The notes under the pieces are model-generated. The model saw only the letters and a program-made list of their open reading frames with translations, ran no database searches and was not told where the DNA came from. The position numbers and the translations under genes are program-made. A DNA stretch of 37,505 nt from Betaproteobacteria bacterium (lineage in GTDB: Bacteria; Pseudomonadota; Gammaproteobacteria; Burkholderiales; SG8-39), in assembly GCA_004298325.1 (NCBI GenBank), contig SCUF01000148.1, forward strand, positions 1 through 37,505. The letters are read 5' to 3'. Positions 1 to 9,596 of the stretch are shown one piece after another (position 1 is the stretch's first letter; every line of letters begins with the position of its first letter).

Positions 1-66
1 GCCGGCAAGCGCCTGCAGCGCGCCGTAGCGCTTGGCGACATTGCGGATTTCGAGGGCAGCGGTCAT
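1..66 (-). CDS. ABC transporter ATP-binding protein, N-terminal fragment cut by window edge
   Basis: Only the first 22 codons are present, reading leftward from ATG at 66-64. The peptide has the usual opening of an ABC nucleotide-binding domain: a beta-strand followed by the K-R-Y-G motif, where the tyrosine would be the A-loop residue that stacks on adenine. It lies 50 bp downstream of mlaB on the same strand, so it probably continues the same transcription unit. In many betaproteobacteria the Mla operon is followed by an ABC-2 type ATPase/permease pair, which would fit. Walker motifs are outside the window, so the substrate cannot be judged. No clear ribosome-binding site precedes the start. 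Confidence 0.65.
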   Translation of the reverse strand, partial: MTAALEIRNVAKRYGALQALAG

Positions 67-116
67 GGCATGCGGCGCCGGCGCGGGCCGGTCGCTCGCG
101 CCGTCTGCCGTTCGGC

Positions 117-410
117 TCAGTGCTGGGTCTGCGCCGGGGGCAGCAGTTCCACGACACCGTAAAGACGGGCGATCGTGGCGAGGCCCTGCGGCAGATTGGC
201 AAATTCGAGGCCGCGGCCCAGGCGGCGCGCTTCACGCAGCCAGGCGAGCAGCATCGCGAGCAGCGACGAATCCAGCTCCGTGACCCCGGCGAGGTCGACG
301 GCATCGGCGCCGTCGCGGATCTGCGTGTAGCCGTCTTCCAGGACCCGCGCCACGTTGGCGAGCGTCACCGGGCCGGAGACGACGATGCGCTGGCCTTCGC
401 GGCGCATCAC
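117..410 (-). CDS. mlaB: MlaB, STAS-domain subunit of the Mla phospholipid ABC transporter
   Basis: A 97-residue single STAS domain. MlaB binds the MlaF ATPase on the cytoplasmic face of the inner membrane and is needed for assembly and activity of MlaFEDB, which moves phospholipid between the inner membrane and periplasmic MlaC. The visible core is a beta-strand (IVVSGPVTL), the conserved D-L-A-G-V stretch followed by E-L-D-S-S-L-L near residues 40-51, and an amphipathic helix. The length is normal. The start is either GTG at 410, which overlaps the mlaC stop as GTGA, or the adjacent ATG at 407. It is the last mla gene of the operon. The call rests on the domain together with the context; alone it would only be a STAS protein. 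Confidence 0.9.
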   Translation of the reverse strand: MMRREGQRIVVSGPVTLANVARVLEDGYTQIRDGADAVDLAGVTELDSSLLAMLLAWLREARRLGRGLEFANLPQGLATIARLYGVVELLPPAQTQH

Positions 411-1066
411 TTGCGCTCGCCTCCGGCGAGCGGAGTGCGCTCGGCGACCTTGTCGTTTTTCGCCTGCAAGGTCCTGATCAGCCCGTCGATGCCGGACTCG
501 CGCACCACGTTGGCGAACTCCGTGCGGTAATTCGCCGTCAGGCTGATGTCGGCCACGCGCACGTCCCAGACCTTCCAGCCGCGCGCGGTCTTTTCCATGT
601 CGTAGTCGATCTTCACCGCTTCGGTGCCCGGCTGCAGCACGCGCACGTTGATGGTGACGTCGGTGTCGGTGGGCCTGGCGCGCAGCGGCCGGAAATCGAA
701 CCGCTGGTTCCTGTAGGCCGCGATCGAGCTCGCATACGTGCGCACCATGAGGGTGCGGAACTCGTGCGTCAGCCGCGCCTTCTGCTGCGCGTTCGCCTTG
801 CCCCAGTGGGTGCCGAGCGCGCTCGCCGTCATCGCGGTGAAGTTGAAGTGCGGCACGACCTTGGCGTCGATCAGCTCGACGACCTTCCTGCGGTCGCCCG
901 CCTGGATGTCCTTGTCGTGCCTGACGATCTCGACAACTTCGAGCGTGACGCTCTTCACCAGCACGTCAGGCGGCGTGATCGCCTGCGCCGCCGCGGTGCC
1001 CGCCAGAAGGGCGCCGGCGGCTGCGGCCGCTGCGGCGGCAGCTCTCAGGCCTGCCAGCGTAATCAC
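407..1066 (-). CDS. mlaC: MlaC, periplasmic phospholipid-binding shuttle protein
   Basis: A 219-residue secreted protein. It carries phospholipid through the periplasm between outer-membrane MlaA and inner-membrane MlaFEDB. Residues 1-28 form an unusually alanine-rich signal peptide ending near A-A-A-Q-A. The mature part has the family features: V-V-x-L-I-D-x-K-V-V-P-H-F-N-F, the W-G-K-A segment, L-x-x-E-F-R-x-L-M-V-R-T-Y, and a C-terminal W-K-V-W-D-V-x-V-x-x-I-S-L-x-x-N-Y-R strand. The length matches the family. The start is GTG at 1066, overlapping the mlaA stop by four bases (GTGA). It overlaps mlaB the same way downstream, so translation is probably coupled. Confidence 0.95.
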   Translation of the reverse strand: MITLAGLRAAAAAAAAAGALLAGTAAAQAITPPDVLVKSVTLEVVEIVRHDKDIQAGDRRKVVELIDAKVVPHFNFTAMTASALGTHWGKANAQQKARLTHEFRTLMVRTYASSIAAYRNQRFDFRPLRARPTDTDVTINVRVLQPGTEAVKIDYDMEKTARGWKVWDVRVADISLTANYRTEFANVVRESGIDGLIRTLQAKNDKVAERTPLAGGERK

Positions 1067-1980
1067 CGTCCGACCCGGGCGCTCGCCGCGAGCACCGCGG
1101 CATAGTTCGCGGGTTGGCGCGGTTCGTAGAGGTTGCTGACGCGTCCGGGCAAGGTGCTGTCCGCCGCCGGCTCGTCGAACTGGCGGTCCGATGCCGCGGG
1201 CGCAGCGGGTGCCGCTTGCACCCGCGCGTCGTCACGCGCTCGCGACGACGGCGACTCGCGCGGCGGGTTGCCGTCGTAGACCAGGCCGCGCCGGCGCTGC
1301 AGGTAGGCATCGCGCTGGAAGATGTACTTGTCGAGCGCGGCCTCTTCCAGAATGCGGCTGGCATCGAGCAGGTCGGCGCGCTGGCTGACGGCGCGCAGCA
1401 GCACGGCGAAGCTGCGCGCATCGGCCGGTTCGTGCCGGCGCACCGGATCGAGGTACGCGTCGAGCAGCCCGCCGGCGCTGTCGCGCACCGTGCTCGGGCC
1501 CAGCAGCGGCCAGACGATGTAGGCGCCGCTCGCGGCGCCCCAGCGACCGAAGGTCTGGCCGAAATCCTCGTTGTGCTTCTCCAGTCCCATTTCGCTCGCC
1601 ACATCGTTGATGCCGACGACGCCGAAGATGGTATTGAACGCGAAGCGCGCCCAGTCGTTCACCGTATCCGCCGGCTTGCCCTGCAGCAGGTTGTTGAAGC
1701 CGATGAACAGATCGCCGAGGTTGGCGAAGAAATTGCGCACCCAGCCGCGCACCGGATCCGGCAGCGTCGACTTGTAGGCGTTCGCGACCGGCTTGCCGAT
1801 CGCCTCATCGAAGGCGTCGTTGAACGCGTACATCGAGCGATTGAACCCTTCGAGCGGGTCGCGCGGATCGCTGCCGTTGGTGGTCGCGCAGCCCGCGGCG
1901 AGCGCGAGCAGCAGCGTGGCCAGCCACCGCCGCAGCCGCGCACTCCCGTCCCAGCCCATTGATGCCCTATCGCCGCTCAC
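1063..1980 (-). CDS. mlaA: MlaA (VacJ), outer-membrane phospholipid-removing lipoprotein
   Basis: A 305-residue lipoprotein. MlaA sits in the inner leaflet of the outer membrane and passes mislocalised phospholipid to MlaC. It shows a lipobox (L-A-A-G-C) after a short hydrophobic signal, the D-P-L-E-G-F-N-R motif with N-D near residues 41-55, and the conserved F-F-x-N-L-x-D, R-F-x-x-N-T-x-x-G-x-x-G and E-D-F-G-Q-T-x-G-x-W-G segments. From about residue 220 there is a long Ala/Pro/Arg-rich tail that makes it longer than enterobacterial MlaA. The start is GTG at 1980, overlapping the mlaD stop as GTGA, or ATG at 1959, which gives a more typical signal peptide. In E. coli mlaA lies elsewhere; here it is inside the operon, as is common in betaproteobacteria. 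Confidence 0.95.
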   Translation of the reverse strand: MSGDRASMGWDGSARLRRWLATLLLALAAGCATTNGSDPRDPLEGFNRSMYAFNDAFDEAIGKPVANAYKSTLPDPVRGWVRNFFANLGDLFIGFNNLLQGKPADTVNDWARFAFNTIFGVVGINDVASEMGLEKHNEDFGQTFGRWGAASGAYIVWPLLGPSTVRDSAGGLLDAYLDPVRRHEPADARSFAVLLRAVSQRADLLDASRILEEAALDKYIFQRDAYLQRRRGLVYDGNPPRESPSSRARDDARVQAAPAAPAASDRQFDEPAADSTLPGRVSNLYEPRQPANYAAVLAASARVGR

Positions 1981-2456
1981 TTCTTATCCTTCGCGTCCTT
2001 GTCCTCAGCCGCCTTGCTGAACAGGAACTGGCTGATCAGGTTCTCCAGCACCACGGCCGACTGTGTCAGGCGCAAGCGGTCGCCCTGCTTGAGCATCACC
2101 CCGTCGCCACCGGCATCGAGCCCGACGTACTGCTCGCCCAGCAGGCCCGAAGTCAGGATCTTGGCGGCGGTGTCGCGCGGAAACCGGAACTGCGTGTCCA
2201 GGTTGAGGGTGACGATGGCCTCGTAAGTCTCGTTGTCGAAGCGCACTTCCGACACCCGGCCCACCACCACGCCCGCGCTCTTGATCGGCGCCCGGATCTT
2301 GAGCCCGCCAATGTTAGCAAACTTGGCCTGGACCTGGTATGTCTCGCTGCCCGAGAAGGAAGCCAGGTTCCCGACCTTGAGGGCGAGGAACAACAGCGCG
2401 GCAAAGCCCGCGGCGACGAACACTCCGACCCAGGCGTCAATCGTGGCACGGTTCAT
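1977..2456 (-). CDS. mlaD: MlaD, MCE-domain subunit of the Mla transporter
   Basis: A 159-residue protein with one N-terminal transmembrane helix (about residues 8-27) and a single periplasmic MCE domain. MlaD hexamers form a hydrophobic ring on MlaE through which lipid passes to MlaC. The MCE domain shows the family pattern F-A-N-I-G-G-L-K[15 protein letters not shown], then Y-E-A-x-V-x-L and the [14 protein letters not shown] region. It is a little shorter than E. coli MlaD and ends in a charged Lys/Asp tail. The start at ATG 2456 overlaps the mlaE stop as ATGA. Confidence 0.95.
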   Translation of the reverse strand: MNRATIDAWVGVFVAAGFAALLFLALKVGNLASFSGSETYQVQAKFANIGGLKIRAPIKSAGVVVGRVSEVRFDNETYEAIVTLNLDTQFRFPRDTAAKILTSGLLGEQYVGLDAGGDGVMLKQGDRLRLTQSAVVLENLISQFLFSKAAEDKDAKDKK

Positions 2457-3271
2457 CTGGCATTTCCTCCGGTAAACATCAGCGCGGTCAGCATGAAATC
2501 GAGCGCCAGGATGGCGAGCGAGGACGTTACCACCGTGCGCGTCGTGGCGCTGGAAACCCCCTCCGCGGTGGGCTGCGCGTCGTAGCCCTCGAAGACCGCG
2601 ATCCAGGTCACCGCGACGCCGAACACGGCGCTCTTGATGACGCCATTGAGGATGTCCTCGCGCAGATCGACCGACGCCTGCATCTGCGACCAGAAGGCGC
2701 CCTCGTCGACCCCGATCAGCTTCACGCCGACGAGGTAGCCGCCGAAGATGCCCATCGCCGAGAACAGCGCCGCCAGCAGCGGCATCGAGATCACCCCGGC
2801 CCAGAAGCGCGGCGCCACCACGCGCGCGATCGGGTCCACCGCCATCATCTCCATGGCAGCGATCTGCTCGGTCGCCTTCATCAGGCCGATCTCGGCGGTG
2901 ATCGCGCTGCCGGCGCGGCTCGCGAACAGCAATCCCGCGACCACCGGCCCGAGCTCCCGCACCAGCGACAGCGCGACCAGCACGCCCAGCGCCTCGGACG
3001 AACCGTAGCGCTGCAGCGTCTCGTAACCCTGCAGCGCGAGCACCATGCCGACGAACATCCCGGACACCAGGATGATGATCAGCGACAGCACTCCGGCGAA
3101 GTAGATCTCCCGGATCGTCAGGTGGAAGCGCCGCAGCGCGGTGCCCGAATGCAGCAGCATGTAGCCGAAGAACCGGCTCGCGAACCCGAGCCGCCAGATG
3201 CGCGCGGTAACCGCCGCGCCCAGGCGTTCGAACAGCCGCCGCAGCCCGCCGGCCTCGCTGCCCTCAGTCAT
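2453..3271 (-). CDS. mlaE: MlaE, permease subunit of the Mla phospholipid ABC transporter
   Basis: A 272-residue integral membrane protein of the MlaE family. It forms the transmembrane dimer through which lipid moves, powered by MlaF. About five hydrophobic segments are visible, along with the conserved coupling region [14 protein letters not shown][10 protein letters not shown] and the following E-Q-I-x-A-M-E-x-M-x-V-D-P motif. The reading frame stays open up to 3337, but ATG at 3271 is the better start: it gives the usual family length and overlaps the mlaF stop by eight bases. The C-terminus overlaps mlaD. Confidence 0.93.
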   Translation of the reverse strand: MTEGSEAGGLRRLFERLGAAVTARIWRLGFASRFFGYMLLHSGTALRRFHLTIREIYFAGVLSLIIILVSGMFVGMVLALQGYETLQRYGSSEALGVLVALSLVRELGPVVAGLLFASRAGSAITAEIGLMKATEQIAAMEMMAVDPIARVVAPRFWAGVISMPLLAALFSAMGIFGGYLVGVKLIGVDEGAFWSQMQASVDLREDILNGVIKSAVFGVAVTWIAVFEGYDAQPTAEGVSSATTRTVVTSSLAILALDFMLTALMFTGGNAR

Positions 3272-4079
3272 GGGCCGCTCGCACCGCGAGGTCCTCGCCG
3301 TAACCGGGCGCCGGATAATGGAACGGGATCGGGCCATCGGTTTCGCCGCGCACGAACTGCCGCACGAAGGGCTGCGCGGTCATGCGCATGTCCGGCGGCG
3401 TGCCCTCGGCGACGATGCGCCCGTCGGACATGAAGTAGACATAGTCCACAATGTCCAGGCACTCCTTGACGTCGTGGCTCACGATCACCGAGGTCGCGCC
3501 GAGCGAATCGTTCAGCCGCCGGATCAGGCGCGCGATGACGGCGAAGGAGATCGGGTCGAGCGCCGTGAAGGGCTCGTCGTACAGCATCAGCTGCGGATCG
3601 AGCGCGATGGCGCGCGCCAGCGCCACGCGCCGCGCCATGCCGCCGGAGAGCTCCGAGGGCGTCAGCCGCGAAGCGCCCCGCAGGCCGACCGCCTCGAGCT
3701 TCATCAGCACGAGGTCGTGAATCAGTTCGTCCGGCAGGTCGGTGTGCTCGCGCATCGGAAAGGCGACGTTGTCGTACACCGACATGTCGGTGAACAGGGC
3801 GCCGAACTGGAACAGCATCCCCAGCTTGCGCCGCAGGGCGTAGAGCGCGCTGCCGTGCAGGCCGTTCACCAGGGTCCCGAGCACGCGCGCGGTCCCGCTG
3901 CCGGGCTGGCGCGCGCCGCCGATGATGCGCAGCAGCGTGGTCTTGCCGCAACCCGACTGGCCCATGATGCCGATCACCTTGCCGTGCGGCATCGACAGGC
4001 TGACCTCGCGCAGCACCGGCTTGGCGGCGTCATAGCCGAACGAGACACGGTCGATAGCGACGACGGCGGAGTCGGTCAA
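3264..4079 (-). CDS. mlaF: MlaF, ATPase subunit of the Mla phospholipid ABC transporter
   Basis: An ABC ATPase that powers MlaE. Motifs, numbered from an upstream TTG at 4109, are Walker A (G-Q-S-G-C-G-K-T-T, 50-58), the signature L-S-G-G-M at 154-158, Walker B (L-M-L-Y-D-E-P, 174-180) and a switch histidine in V-S-H-D. The C-terminus is extended (P-F-H-Y-P-A-P-G-Y), a segment that contacts partner subunits in this family. The start is uncertain. There is no ATG before the conserved region; TTG codons occur at 4109 and 4079, and the first overlaps a TAAAAT element that may be the promoter -10. I therefore favour TTG 4079 (271 residues), without a clear ribosome-binding site. It is the first mla gene and lies 36 bp or more after metF. 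Confidence 0.9.
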   Translation of the reverse strand: MTDSAVVAIDRVSFGYDAAKPVLREVSLSMPHGKVIGIMGQSGCGKTTLLRIIGGARQPGSGTARVLGTLVNGLHGSALYALRRKLGMLFQFGALFTDMSVYDNVAFPMREHTDLPDELIHDLVLMKLEAVGLRGASRLTPSELSGGMARRVALARAIALDPQLMLYDEPFTALDPISFAVIARLIRRLNDSLGATSVIVSHDVKECLDIVDYVYFMSDGRIVAEGTPPDMRMTAQPFVRQFVRGETDGPIPFHYPAPGYGEDLAVRAAHD

Positions 4080-4108
4080 GGTTCGGGGTGGCGGACGGAA
4101 AAGCGGCA

Positions 4109-4114
4109 ATTTTA
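4109..4114 (-). promoter_or_regulatory. Candidate -10 element for the mla operon
   Basis: The minus strand reads TAAAAT here, in the short gap between metF and mlaF. A start of transcription about seven bases further on would fall before the TTG at 4079. No good -35 hexamer is visible at the usual spacing. The operon may also be reached by readthrough from metF. Confidence 0.35.
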
Positions 4115-4145
4115 CTCGACCCGCGCCGCGTCGCGGCCGCGCAGC

Positions 4146-4982
4146 TCAGATTGCGAGCCGCTGCCAGATCGCCGTGGTCAGCGCGGCCTGGTTGAGGGTG
4201 TAGAAGTGCAGCCCGGGGGCGCCGGCAGCGAGCAGTTTCTCGCACAGCGCCGTGACCACTTCGAGTCCGAAGGCGCGGATCGAGGCGCTGTCGTCGCGAT
4301 AGCTCTCCAGCTTGATGCGCATCCAGCGCGGGATTTCGGCGCCGCAGGCATCGGAGAAGCGCGCCAGTTGCGAAAAATTGCCGATCGGCATGATGCCGGG
4401 AACGATCGGCACCGCGATGCCGGCCGCGCGGCAGTCGTCGACGAAGCGGAAGTAGGCGTCGGCGTTGTAGAAATACTGCGTGATCGCGGCGTCGGCGCCG
4501 GCGTCGATCTTGCGCTTGAAGTTGCGCACCTCGTCGGCGGCGTTGCGCGTCTGGGGATGGAACTCGGGATAGCAGGCCACCTCGATCCGGAACCAGTCGC
4601 CGGTGCTCTCGCGGATGAACGCCACCAGCTCGTTGGCATAGCGGAATTCGCCCGCTGCCGCAACGCCCGAGGGCAGGTCGCCGCGCAGCGCCACCAGATG
4701 CCGGATGCCGTGCGCGCGGTAGCGTTCGAGCTGCGCCGCGATTTCGGCGCGCGTCGAGGCCACGCACGAAATGTGCGGCGCCGCCTCGTGACCCGCGGCG
4801 CGGATTTCCAGCACCGTCTCGAGCGTGCCCTCGCGAGTCGAACCGCCGGCGCCGAAGGTGACCGAGAAAAAGCGCGGCCCGAGCCGCGCCAGCTGCTGCC
4901 AGGTGGCGCGCAGCTTGTCCTTGCCCTCGGGCGTCTTCGGCGGGAAGAACTCGAAGCTGAAGACCCGGCCGTTGCGCGCCAT
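4146..4982 (-). CDS. metF: MetF, 5,10-methylenetetrahydrofolate reductase
   Basis: A 278-residue flavoprotein with a TIM-barrel fold. It reduces 5,10-methylene-THF to 5-methyl-THF, the methyl donor for methionine synthase. Visible family features are the F-S-F-E-F-F-P-P-K start, F-x-S-V-T-F-G-A-G-G-S-T, the A-L-R-G-D motif with its aspartate near the flavin, D-A-A-I-T-Q-Y-F-Y-N for NAD(P)H and folate, and P-G-I-M-P-I. The length is typical of short bacterial MetF. ATG at 4982 lies four bases after the ahcY stop, so the two are co-transcribed. Both steps belong to the methyl cycle: AhcY clears SAH to homocysteine and MetF supplies the methyl group to remake methionine. It should therefore share control by the SAH riboswitch. 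Confidence 0.97.
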   Translation of the reverse strand: MARNGRVFSFEFFPPKTPEGKDKLRATWQQLARLGPRFFSVTFGAGGSTREGTLETVLEIRAAGHEAAPHISCVASTRAEIAAQLERYRAHGIRHLVALRGDLPSGVAAAGEFRYANELVAFIRESTGDWFRIEVACYPEFHPQTRNAADEVRNFKRKIDAGADAAITQYFYNADAYFRFVDDCRAAGIAVPIVPGIMPIGNFSQLARFSDACGAEIPRWMRIKLESYRDDSASIRAFGLEVVTALCEKLLAAGAPGLHFYTLNQAALTTAIWQRLAI

Positions 4983-4986
4983 GGGC

Positions 4987-6399
<1,413 letters not shown>

Positions 6400-6432
6400 G
6401 ATGAGAGCTCCTTTCAAGTTTCGCGGGGCCCC

Positions 6433-6471
6433 AAAAAGCAAGGCGCCCGCACCGTTTGCAGTGCGAGCGCC
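6433..6471 (-). terminator. Intrinsic terminator forming the riboswitch expression platform
   Basis: On the minus strand GGCGCTCGCAC (6471-6461) pairs with GTGCGGGCGCC (6452-6442) over eleven base pairs with one G-U, around an eight-base loop. The U-rich run TTGCTTTTT (6441-6433) follows. The 5' arm reuses the GGCGCTC bases needed for the SAH aptamer, so aptamer and terminator are mutually exclusive: bound SAH should prevent termination. Confidence 0.88.
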
Positions 6472-6528
6472 GTTGTTTTCGCTGAGCCTGACCCCCTGGT
6501 AACCGGGGACGCAACGCTCCTCAGCGCG
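6463..6528 (-). ncRNA. SAH riboswitch aptamer upstream of ahcY-metF
   Basis: Read on the minus strand, this leader carries the conserved SAH-riboswitch core. The 5' part is G-C-U-G-A-G-G-A-G-C-G-U-U-G-C, then comes a C/G-rich hairpin, then C-A-G-G-C-U-C-A-G-C, and finally A-A-C-G-G-C-G-C-U-C. P1 pairs GCTGAG (6525-6520) with CTCAGC (6486-6481). The GAGCG after P1 can pair with CGCTC at 6469-6465, the pseudoknot of this class. These riboswitches are known to sit before ahcY in beta- and gammaproteobacteria and to turn expression on when SAH accumulates. Identification is from conserved primary sequence and pairing; a covariance-model search was not possible here. Confidence 0.93.
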
Positions 6529-6531
6529 CAC

Positions 6532-6537
6532 ATTATA
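6532..6537 (-). promoter_or_regulatory. Putative -10 element of the ahcY-metF operon
   Basis: The minus strand reads TATAAT, a perfect consensus hexamer, ending four bases before the riboswitch region. Predicted transcription would start at about the first bases of P1, so the RNA has almost no leader before the aptamer. The -35 region (about 6561-6555) falls inside the end of the antiporter gene and matches consensus poorly (TGGAAG at 18 bp spacing). Confidence 0.7.
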
Positions 6538-6550
6538 GCGCCGCGGGAGC

Positions 6551-8530
6551 TCACCCTTCCAGCAGCCGGATCTCGGCTGCCGCGAGCCGTTCCGGCACCC
6601 CCAGCAGCACCACGGTATCGCCCGCCTCCAGCGTCTCGACCTCGTGCGGGGCGAGGCGCCGTGCGGTGCCCGGCCGGCGCACCATCTTCACCTTGACCCC
6701 GATCTCCTCCAGCCTGAGCTCGGCGAGCGGCTTGCCGATCGCCTGCGCCCCGCCCGCGAGCGTCACGCCGTGCAGCCGCGATTGCCCCGCGGCGATCGTG
6801 TCCAGCTCGTCGCTCGAGCCGTGAAAAAGCCCTTTGAGCAGGCTGTAGTGCTCGTCGCGCACCGCGCGCATGCGCCGCACGACGCGCGAGAACGGCACGC
6901 CGACCCAGACCAGCGTGTGCGAGGCGAGCATCAGTCCGGACTCGAGCGCCTCGGGGACCACCTCCGAGGCACCCGCGGCGGTCAGGCGCGCCACGTCCCC
7001 CTCGTCGCGCGCGCGCACGATGACGGGAACGGAAGGACTGAGCGCGTGGATGTGCGCCAGCACGCGCAGCGCGGCCGCGGGGTCGGCATAGGTCACGGCG
7101 ACGGCCGCCGCGCGCGCGAGCCCGGCCGCGATCAGCGCTTCGCGCCGCGCGCTGTCGGCAAACACGACGCTGTCGCCGGCGAGCGTCGCCTCGCGCACCC
7201 GCTCCGGGTCGAGGTCGAGCGCCACGTAGCGCACGCCCTCCGCGTCGAGCAGCCGCGCCAGGTGCTGGCCGTTGCGGCCGTAGCCGAGGATGATCACGTG
7301 GCGCTCGGTGCCCAGCGACTGCACCGCGACGCGATGCAGCTCGAGCGAGCGCATCAGCCATTCCGAACGCGCGAAACGCAGCACGATGCGATCGCTCGCC
7401 GCGATCACGAACGGCGTCGCGAGCATCGACAGCACCATCGCCGCGAGCAACGCCTGCACCAGCGGCTGCGGCGCGATGGCGTGCGCGCTCGCGAGGGTCA
7501 GCAGCACGAAGCCGAACTCGCCGCCCTGCGCCAGGCCCAGCCCGACCCGCAGCGCGGTGCCGGGTGCGGATCCGAAGGCGCGCGAGAGCCACCCGATCAG
7601 CGCCAGCTTGACGCCGAACAGCAGCAGCACGAACAGCAGCACCAGCCAGAACTGCCGCAGCACCTGCACCGGATCGAGCAGCATCCCGACGGTGACGAAA
7701 AACAGACCCAGCAGCACGTCGCGGAACGGCTTGATGTCCTCCTCGACCTGGTAGCGGTACTCGGTCTCCGCGATCAGCATGCCGGCGAGGAACGCGCCCA
7801 GCGCGAACGACAGCCCCGCCAGCCCGGTGAGGTACGCCAGGCCGAGCGTGATGAACAGCACGTTCAGCACGAACAGCTCGGTGGATCGCGCGCGCGCCAC
7901 GACGCCGAACCACGCGCGCATCAGGCGCGGACCGGCGAGGATCAGCACCGCGAGCACCACGGCCGCTTTGGCCAGTGCCACGGCCACCGCCAGCCCGACA
8001 TCCGTCGGCGTCCCGCCGAGTGCCGGCAGCAGGATGATCAGCGGCACCACGGCGAGGTCCTGAAACAGCAGCACGCCCAGGATCTCGCGGCCGTGCGCCG
8101 TGTCGAGCTCGAGGCGCTCGGCGAGCAGCTTCGAGACCATCGCGGTCGACGACATGGCGGCGGCACCGCCGAGCGCGAGGCCGGTCTGCCAGCCCGCGCC
8201 CAGCGCGAGCGCCGCGGCGACCGCGAGCGCAATGCTCAGCGCCACCTGCGCCAGCCCCAGCCCGAACACCGCGCGGCGCATGACGCGCAGCTTCGGCAGA
8301 CTGAACTCCAGCCCGATCGAGAACATGAGAAACACGACGCCGAACTCGGCGAGATGACGGGTCGCTTCGGTGTCCTGCACGAGGGCCGCCGCGTGCGGCC
8401 CGAGCACCAGCCCGATCGCGAGATAGCCGACCATGGGCGGCAGATGCAGCCTGCGGCACGCGATCACCACCAGCACCGCGCTCGCCAGCAGCACCAGGAT
8501 CGGTTGCAGCGAAAGACCCGTGTTCTCCAT
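6551..8530 (-). CDS. Kef-type monovalent cation:proton antiporter (CPA2) with RCK domains
   Basis: A 659-residue inner-membrane protein. Residues 1-390 form a hydrophobic Na/H-exchanger (CPA2) domain with about twelve helices, including the F-Q-D-L-A-V-V-P segment (156-163) with the transport-site aspartate. Residues 410-530 are an RCK/TrkA-N Rossmann domain beginning I-I-L-G-Y-G-R-N-G, and residues 560-659 are a TrkA-C domain. This is the layout of KefB/KefC and their relatives, which exchange K+ for H+ under nucleotide control. No partner like KefF/KefG is adjacent, so glutathione gating is not shown. The frame stays open to 9931 by chance over kdsD and kdsC. The start used is ATG at 8530, before the first hydrophobic helix. 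It diverges from kdsD. Confidence 0.88.
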   Translation of the reverse strand: MENTGLSLQPILVLLASAVLVVIACRRLHLPPMVGYLAIGLVLGPHAAALVQDTEATRHLAEFGVVFLMFSIGLEFSLPKLRVMRRAVFGLGLAQVALSIALAVAAALALGAGWQTGLALGGAAAMSSTAMVSKLLAERLELDTAHGREILGVLLFQDLAVVPLIILLPALGGTPTDVGLAVAVALAKAAVVLAVLILAGPRLMRAWFGVVARARSTELFVLNVLFITLGLAYLTGLAGLSFALGAFLAGMLIAETEYRYQVEEDIKPFRDVLLGLFFVTVGMLLDPVQVLRQFWLVLLFVLLLFGVKLALIGWLSRAFGSAPGTALRVGLGLAQGGEFGFVLLTLASAHAIAPQPLVQALLAAMVLSMLATPFVIAASDRIVLRFARSEWLMRSLELHRVAVQSLGTERHVIILGYGRNGQHLARLLDAEGVRYVALDLDPERVREATLAGDSVVFADSARREALIAAGLARAAAVAVTYADPAAALRVLAHIHALSPSVPVIVRARDEGDVARLTAAGASEVVPEALESGLMLASHTLVWVGVPFSRVVRRMRAVRDEHYSLLKGLFHGSSDELDTIAAGQSRLHGVTLAGGAQAIGKPLAELRLEEIGVKVKMVRRPGTARRLAPHEVETLEAGDTVVLLGVPERLAAAEIRLLEG

Positions 8531-8596
8531 CGAGAAGGCGAATACCCCTGAGCTATACTGCCGCCCTATGATAAGGGGTGCGCGTTGCGACGGACG
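8531..8596. promoter_or_regulatory. Divergent promoter region between the antiporter gene and kdsD
   Basis: This short AT-richer gap contains two -10-like hexamers on the plus strand, TATACT (8554-8559) and TATGAT (8567-8572). The latter also reads TATCAT on the minus strand (8573-8568). They are framed by a six-base inverted repeat, ACCCCT (8544-8549) and AGGGGT (8574-8579). No good -35 hexamers are visible. Confidence 0.45.
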
Positions 8597-9592
8597 ATGA
8601 TTGCCCCGCAAGCTTCGCGGGGCGCGCTCGAGCTGGCGCGCAAGGTGCTCGAGATCGAAGCCGACGCGGTGCGCGCGCTGGCCGCGCGACTGGACGGGCG
8701 CTTCCTCGCCGCGCTCGCGCTCATCCGCGAGTGCGTCCACAGCGGACATGGCCGCGTCATCGTGAGCGGCATCGGCAAGTCCGGTCACATCGCGCGCAAG
8801 ATCGCCTCCACCATGGCGAGCACCGGCACGCCCGCGTATTTCGTGCACCCCGCGGAAGCGAGCCATGGCGATCTCGGCATGGTGCGCAGGCAGGACGTCT
8901 TCATCGGCATCTCGCATTCCGGCGAAAGCGAGGAACTGCTGCGCATCGTTCCGCTCATCCGGCGCGAGGGCGCCAAGCTGATCGCCATCACCGGCGGCCT
9001 CAAGTCCGCGCTGGCGCGCGACGCGGACGTGCTGCTCGATGCTGGCGTCACCCGGGAGGCCTGCCCGCTCAATCTGTCGCCGACGGCGAGCACCACCGCC
9101 GCGCTCGCGCTCGGCGATGCGCTGGCGGTTGCCCTGCTCGATGCGCGTGGCTTCACGAAGGCGGATTTCGCGCGCTCCCACCCGCGCGGTTCGCTTTACC
9201 GCGAGGCCCTGAAGCACGTGGCCGACGTGATGCGGCGCGGCGAGCGGATTCCCGTGGTGCGCGAGGGCACGTCGCTCAAGCGTGCGCTCGTGGCGATGAC
9301 GCACGGCGGCCTGGGCATGGTCGCCATCGTCGACGCCCGGCGGCGGGTGAAGGGCATCTTCACCGACGGCGATCTGCGCCGCACGCTCGGTGGTCGCGCG
9401 CGTGCGCTTGCGGCGCGGATCGAGCGCGTGATGACGCGCGCGCCGCGCACCATCCGCCCAGAGGCGCTGGCGGCGGAAGCGGTGCAGTTGATGGAGCAGC
9501 ACAAGATCAGCCAGTTGCTGGTGGTGAATGCGGCGGGCGCGCTGGTCGGTGCGCTCAACATGCACGACCTGTTCCGCGCCAGAGTCCTGTGA
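8597..9592 (+). CDS. kdsD: KdsD, D-arabinose 5-phosphate isomerase
   Basis: A 331-residue cytosolic enzyme that converts ribulose 5-phosphate to arabinose 5-phosphate, the first step towards Kdo of LPS. An N-terminal SIS sugar-isomerase domain shows S-G-I-G-K-S-G-H-I-A-R-K, the H-P-x-E-A-x-H-G-D-L-G-M segment and H-S-G-E-S-E-E. Two CBS domains follow (about residues 205-331), as in KdsD/KpsF/GutQ. The frame extends to a TTG at 8585; ATG at 8597 is preferred and matches the family start. It opens a long co-directional cluster, with kdsC four bases downstream. Confidence 0.96.
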   Translation: MIAPQASRGALELARKVLEIEADAVRALAARLDGRFLAALALIRECVHSGHGRVIVSGIGKSGHIARKIASTMASTGTPAYFVHPAEASHGDLGMVRRQDVFIGISHSGESEELLRIVPLIRREGAKLIAITGGLKSALARDADVLLDAGVTREACPLNLSPTASTTAALALGDALAVALLDARGFTKADFARSHPRGSLYREALKHVADVMRRGERIPVVREGTSLKRALVAMTHGGLGMVAIVDARRRVKGIFTDGDLRRTLGGRARALAARIERVMTRAPRTIRPEALAAEAVQLMEQHKISQLLVVNAAGALVGALNMHDLFRARVL

Positions 9593-9596
9593 CGCC

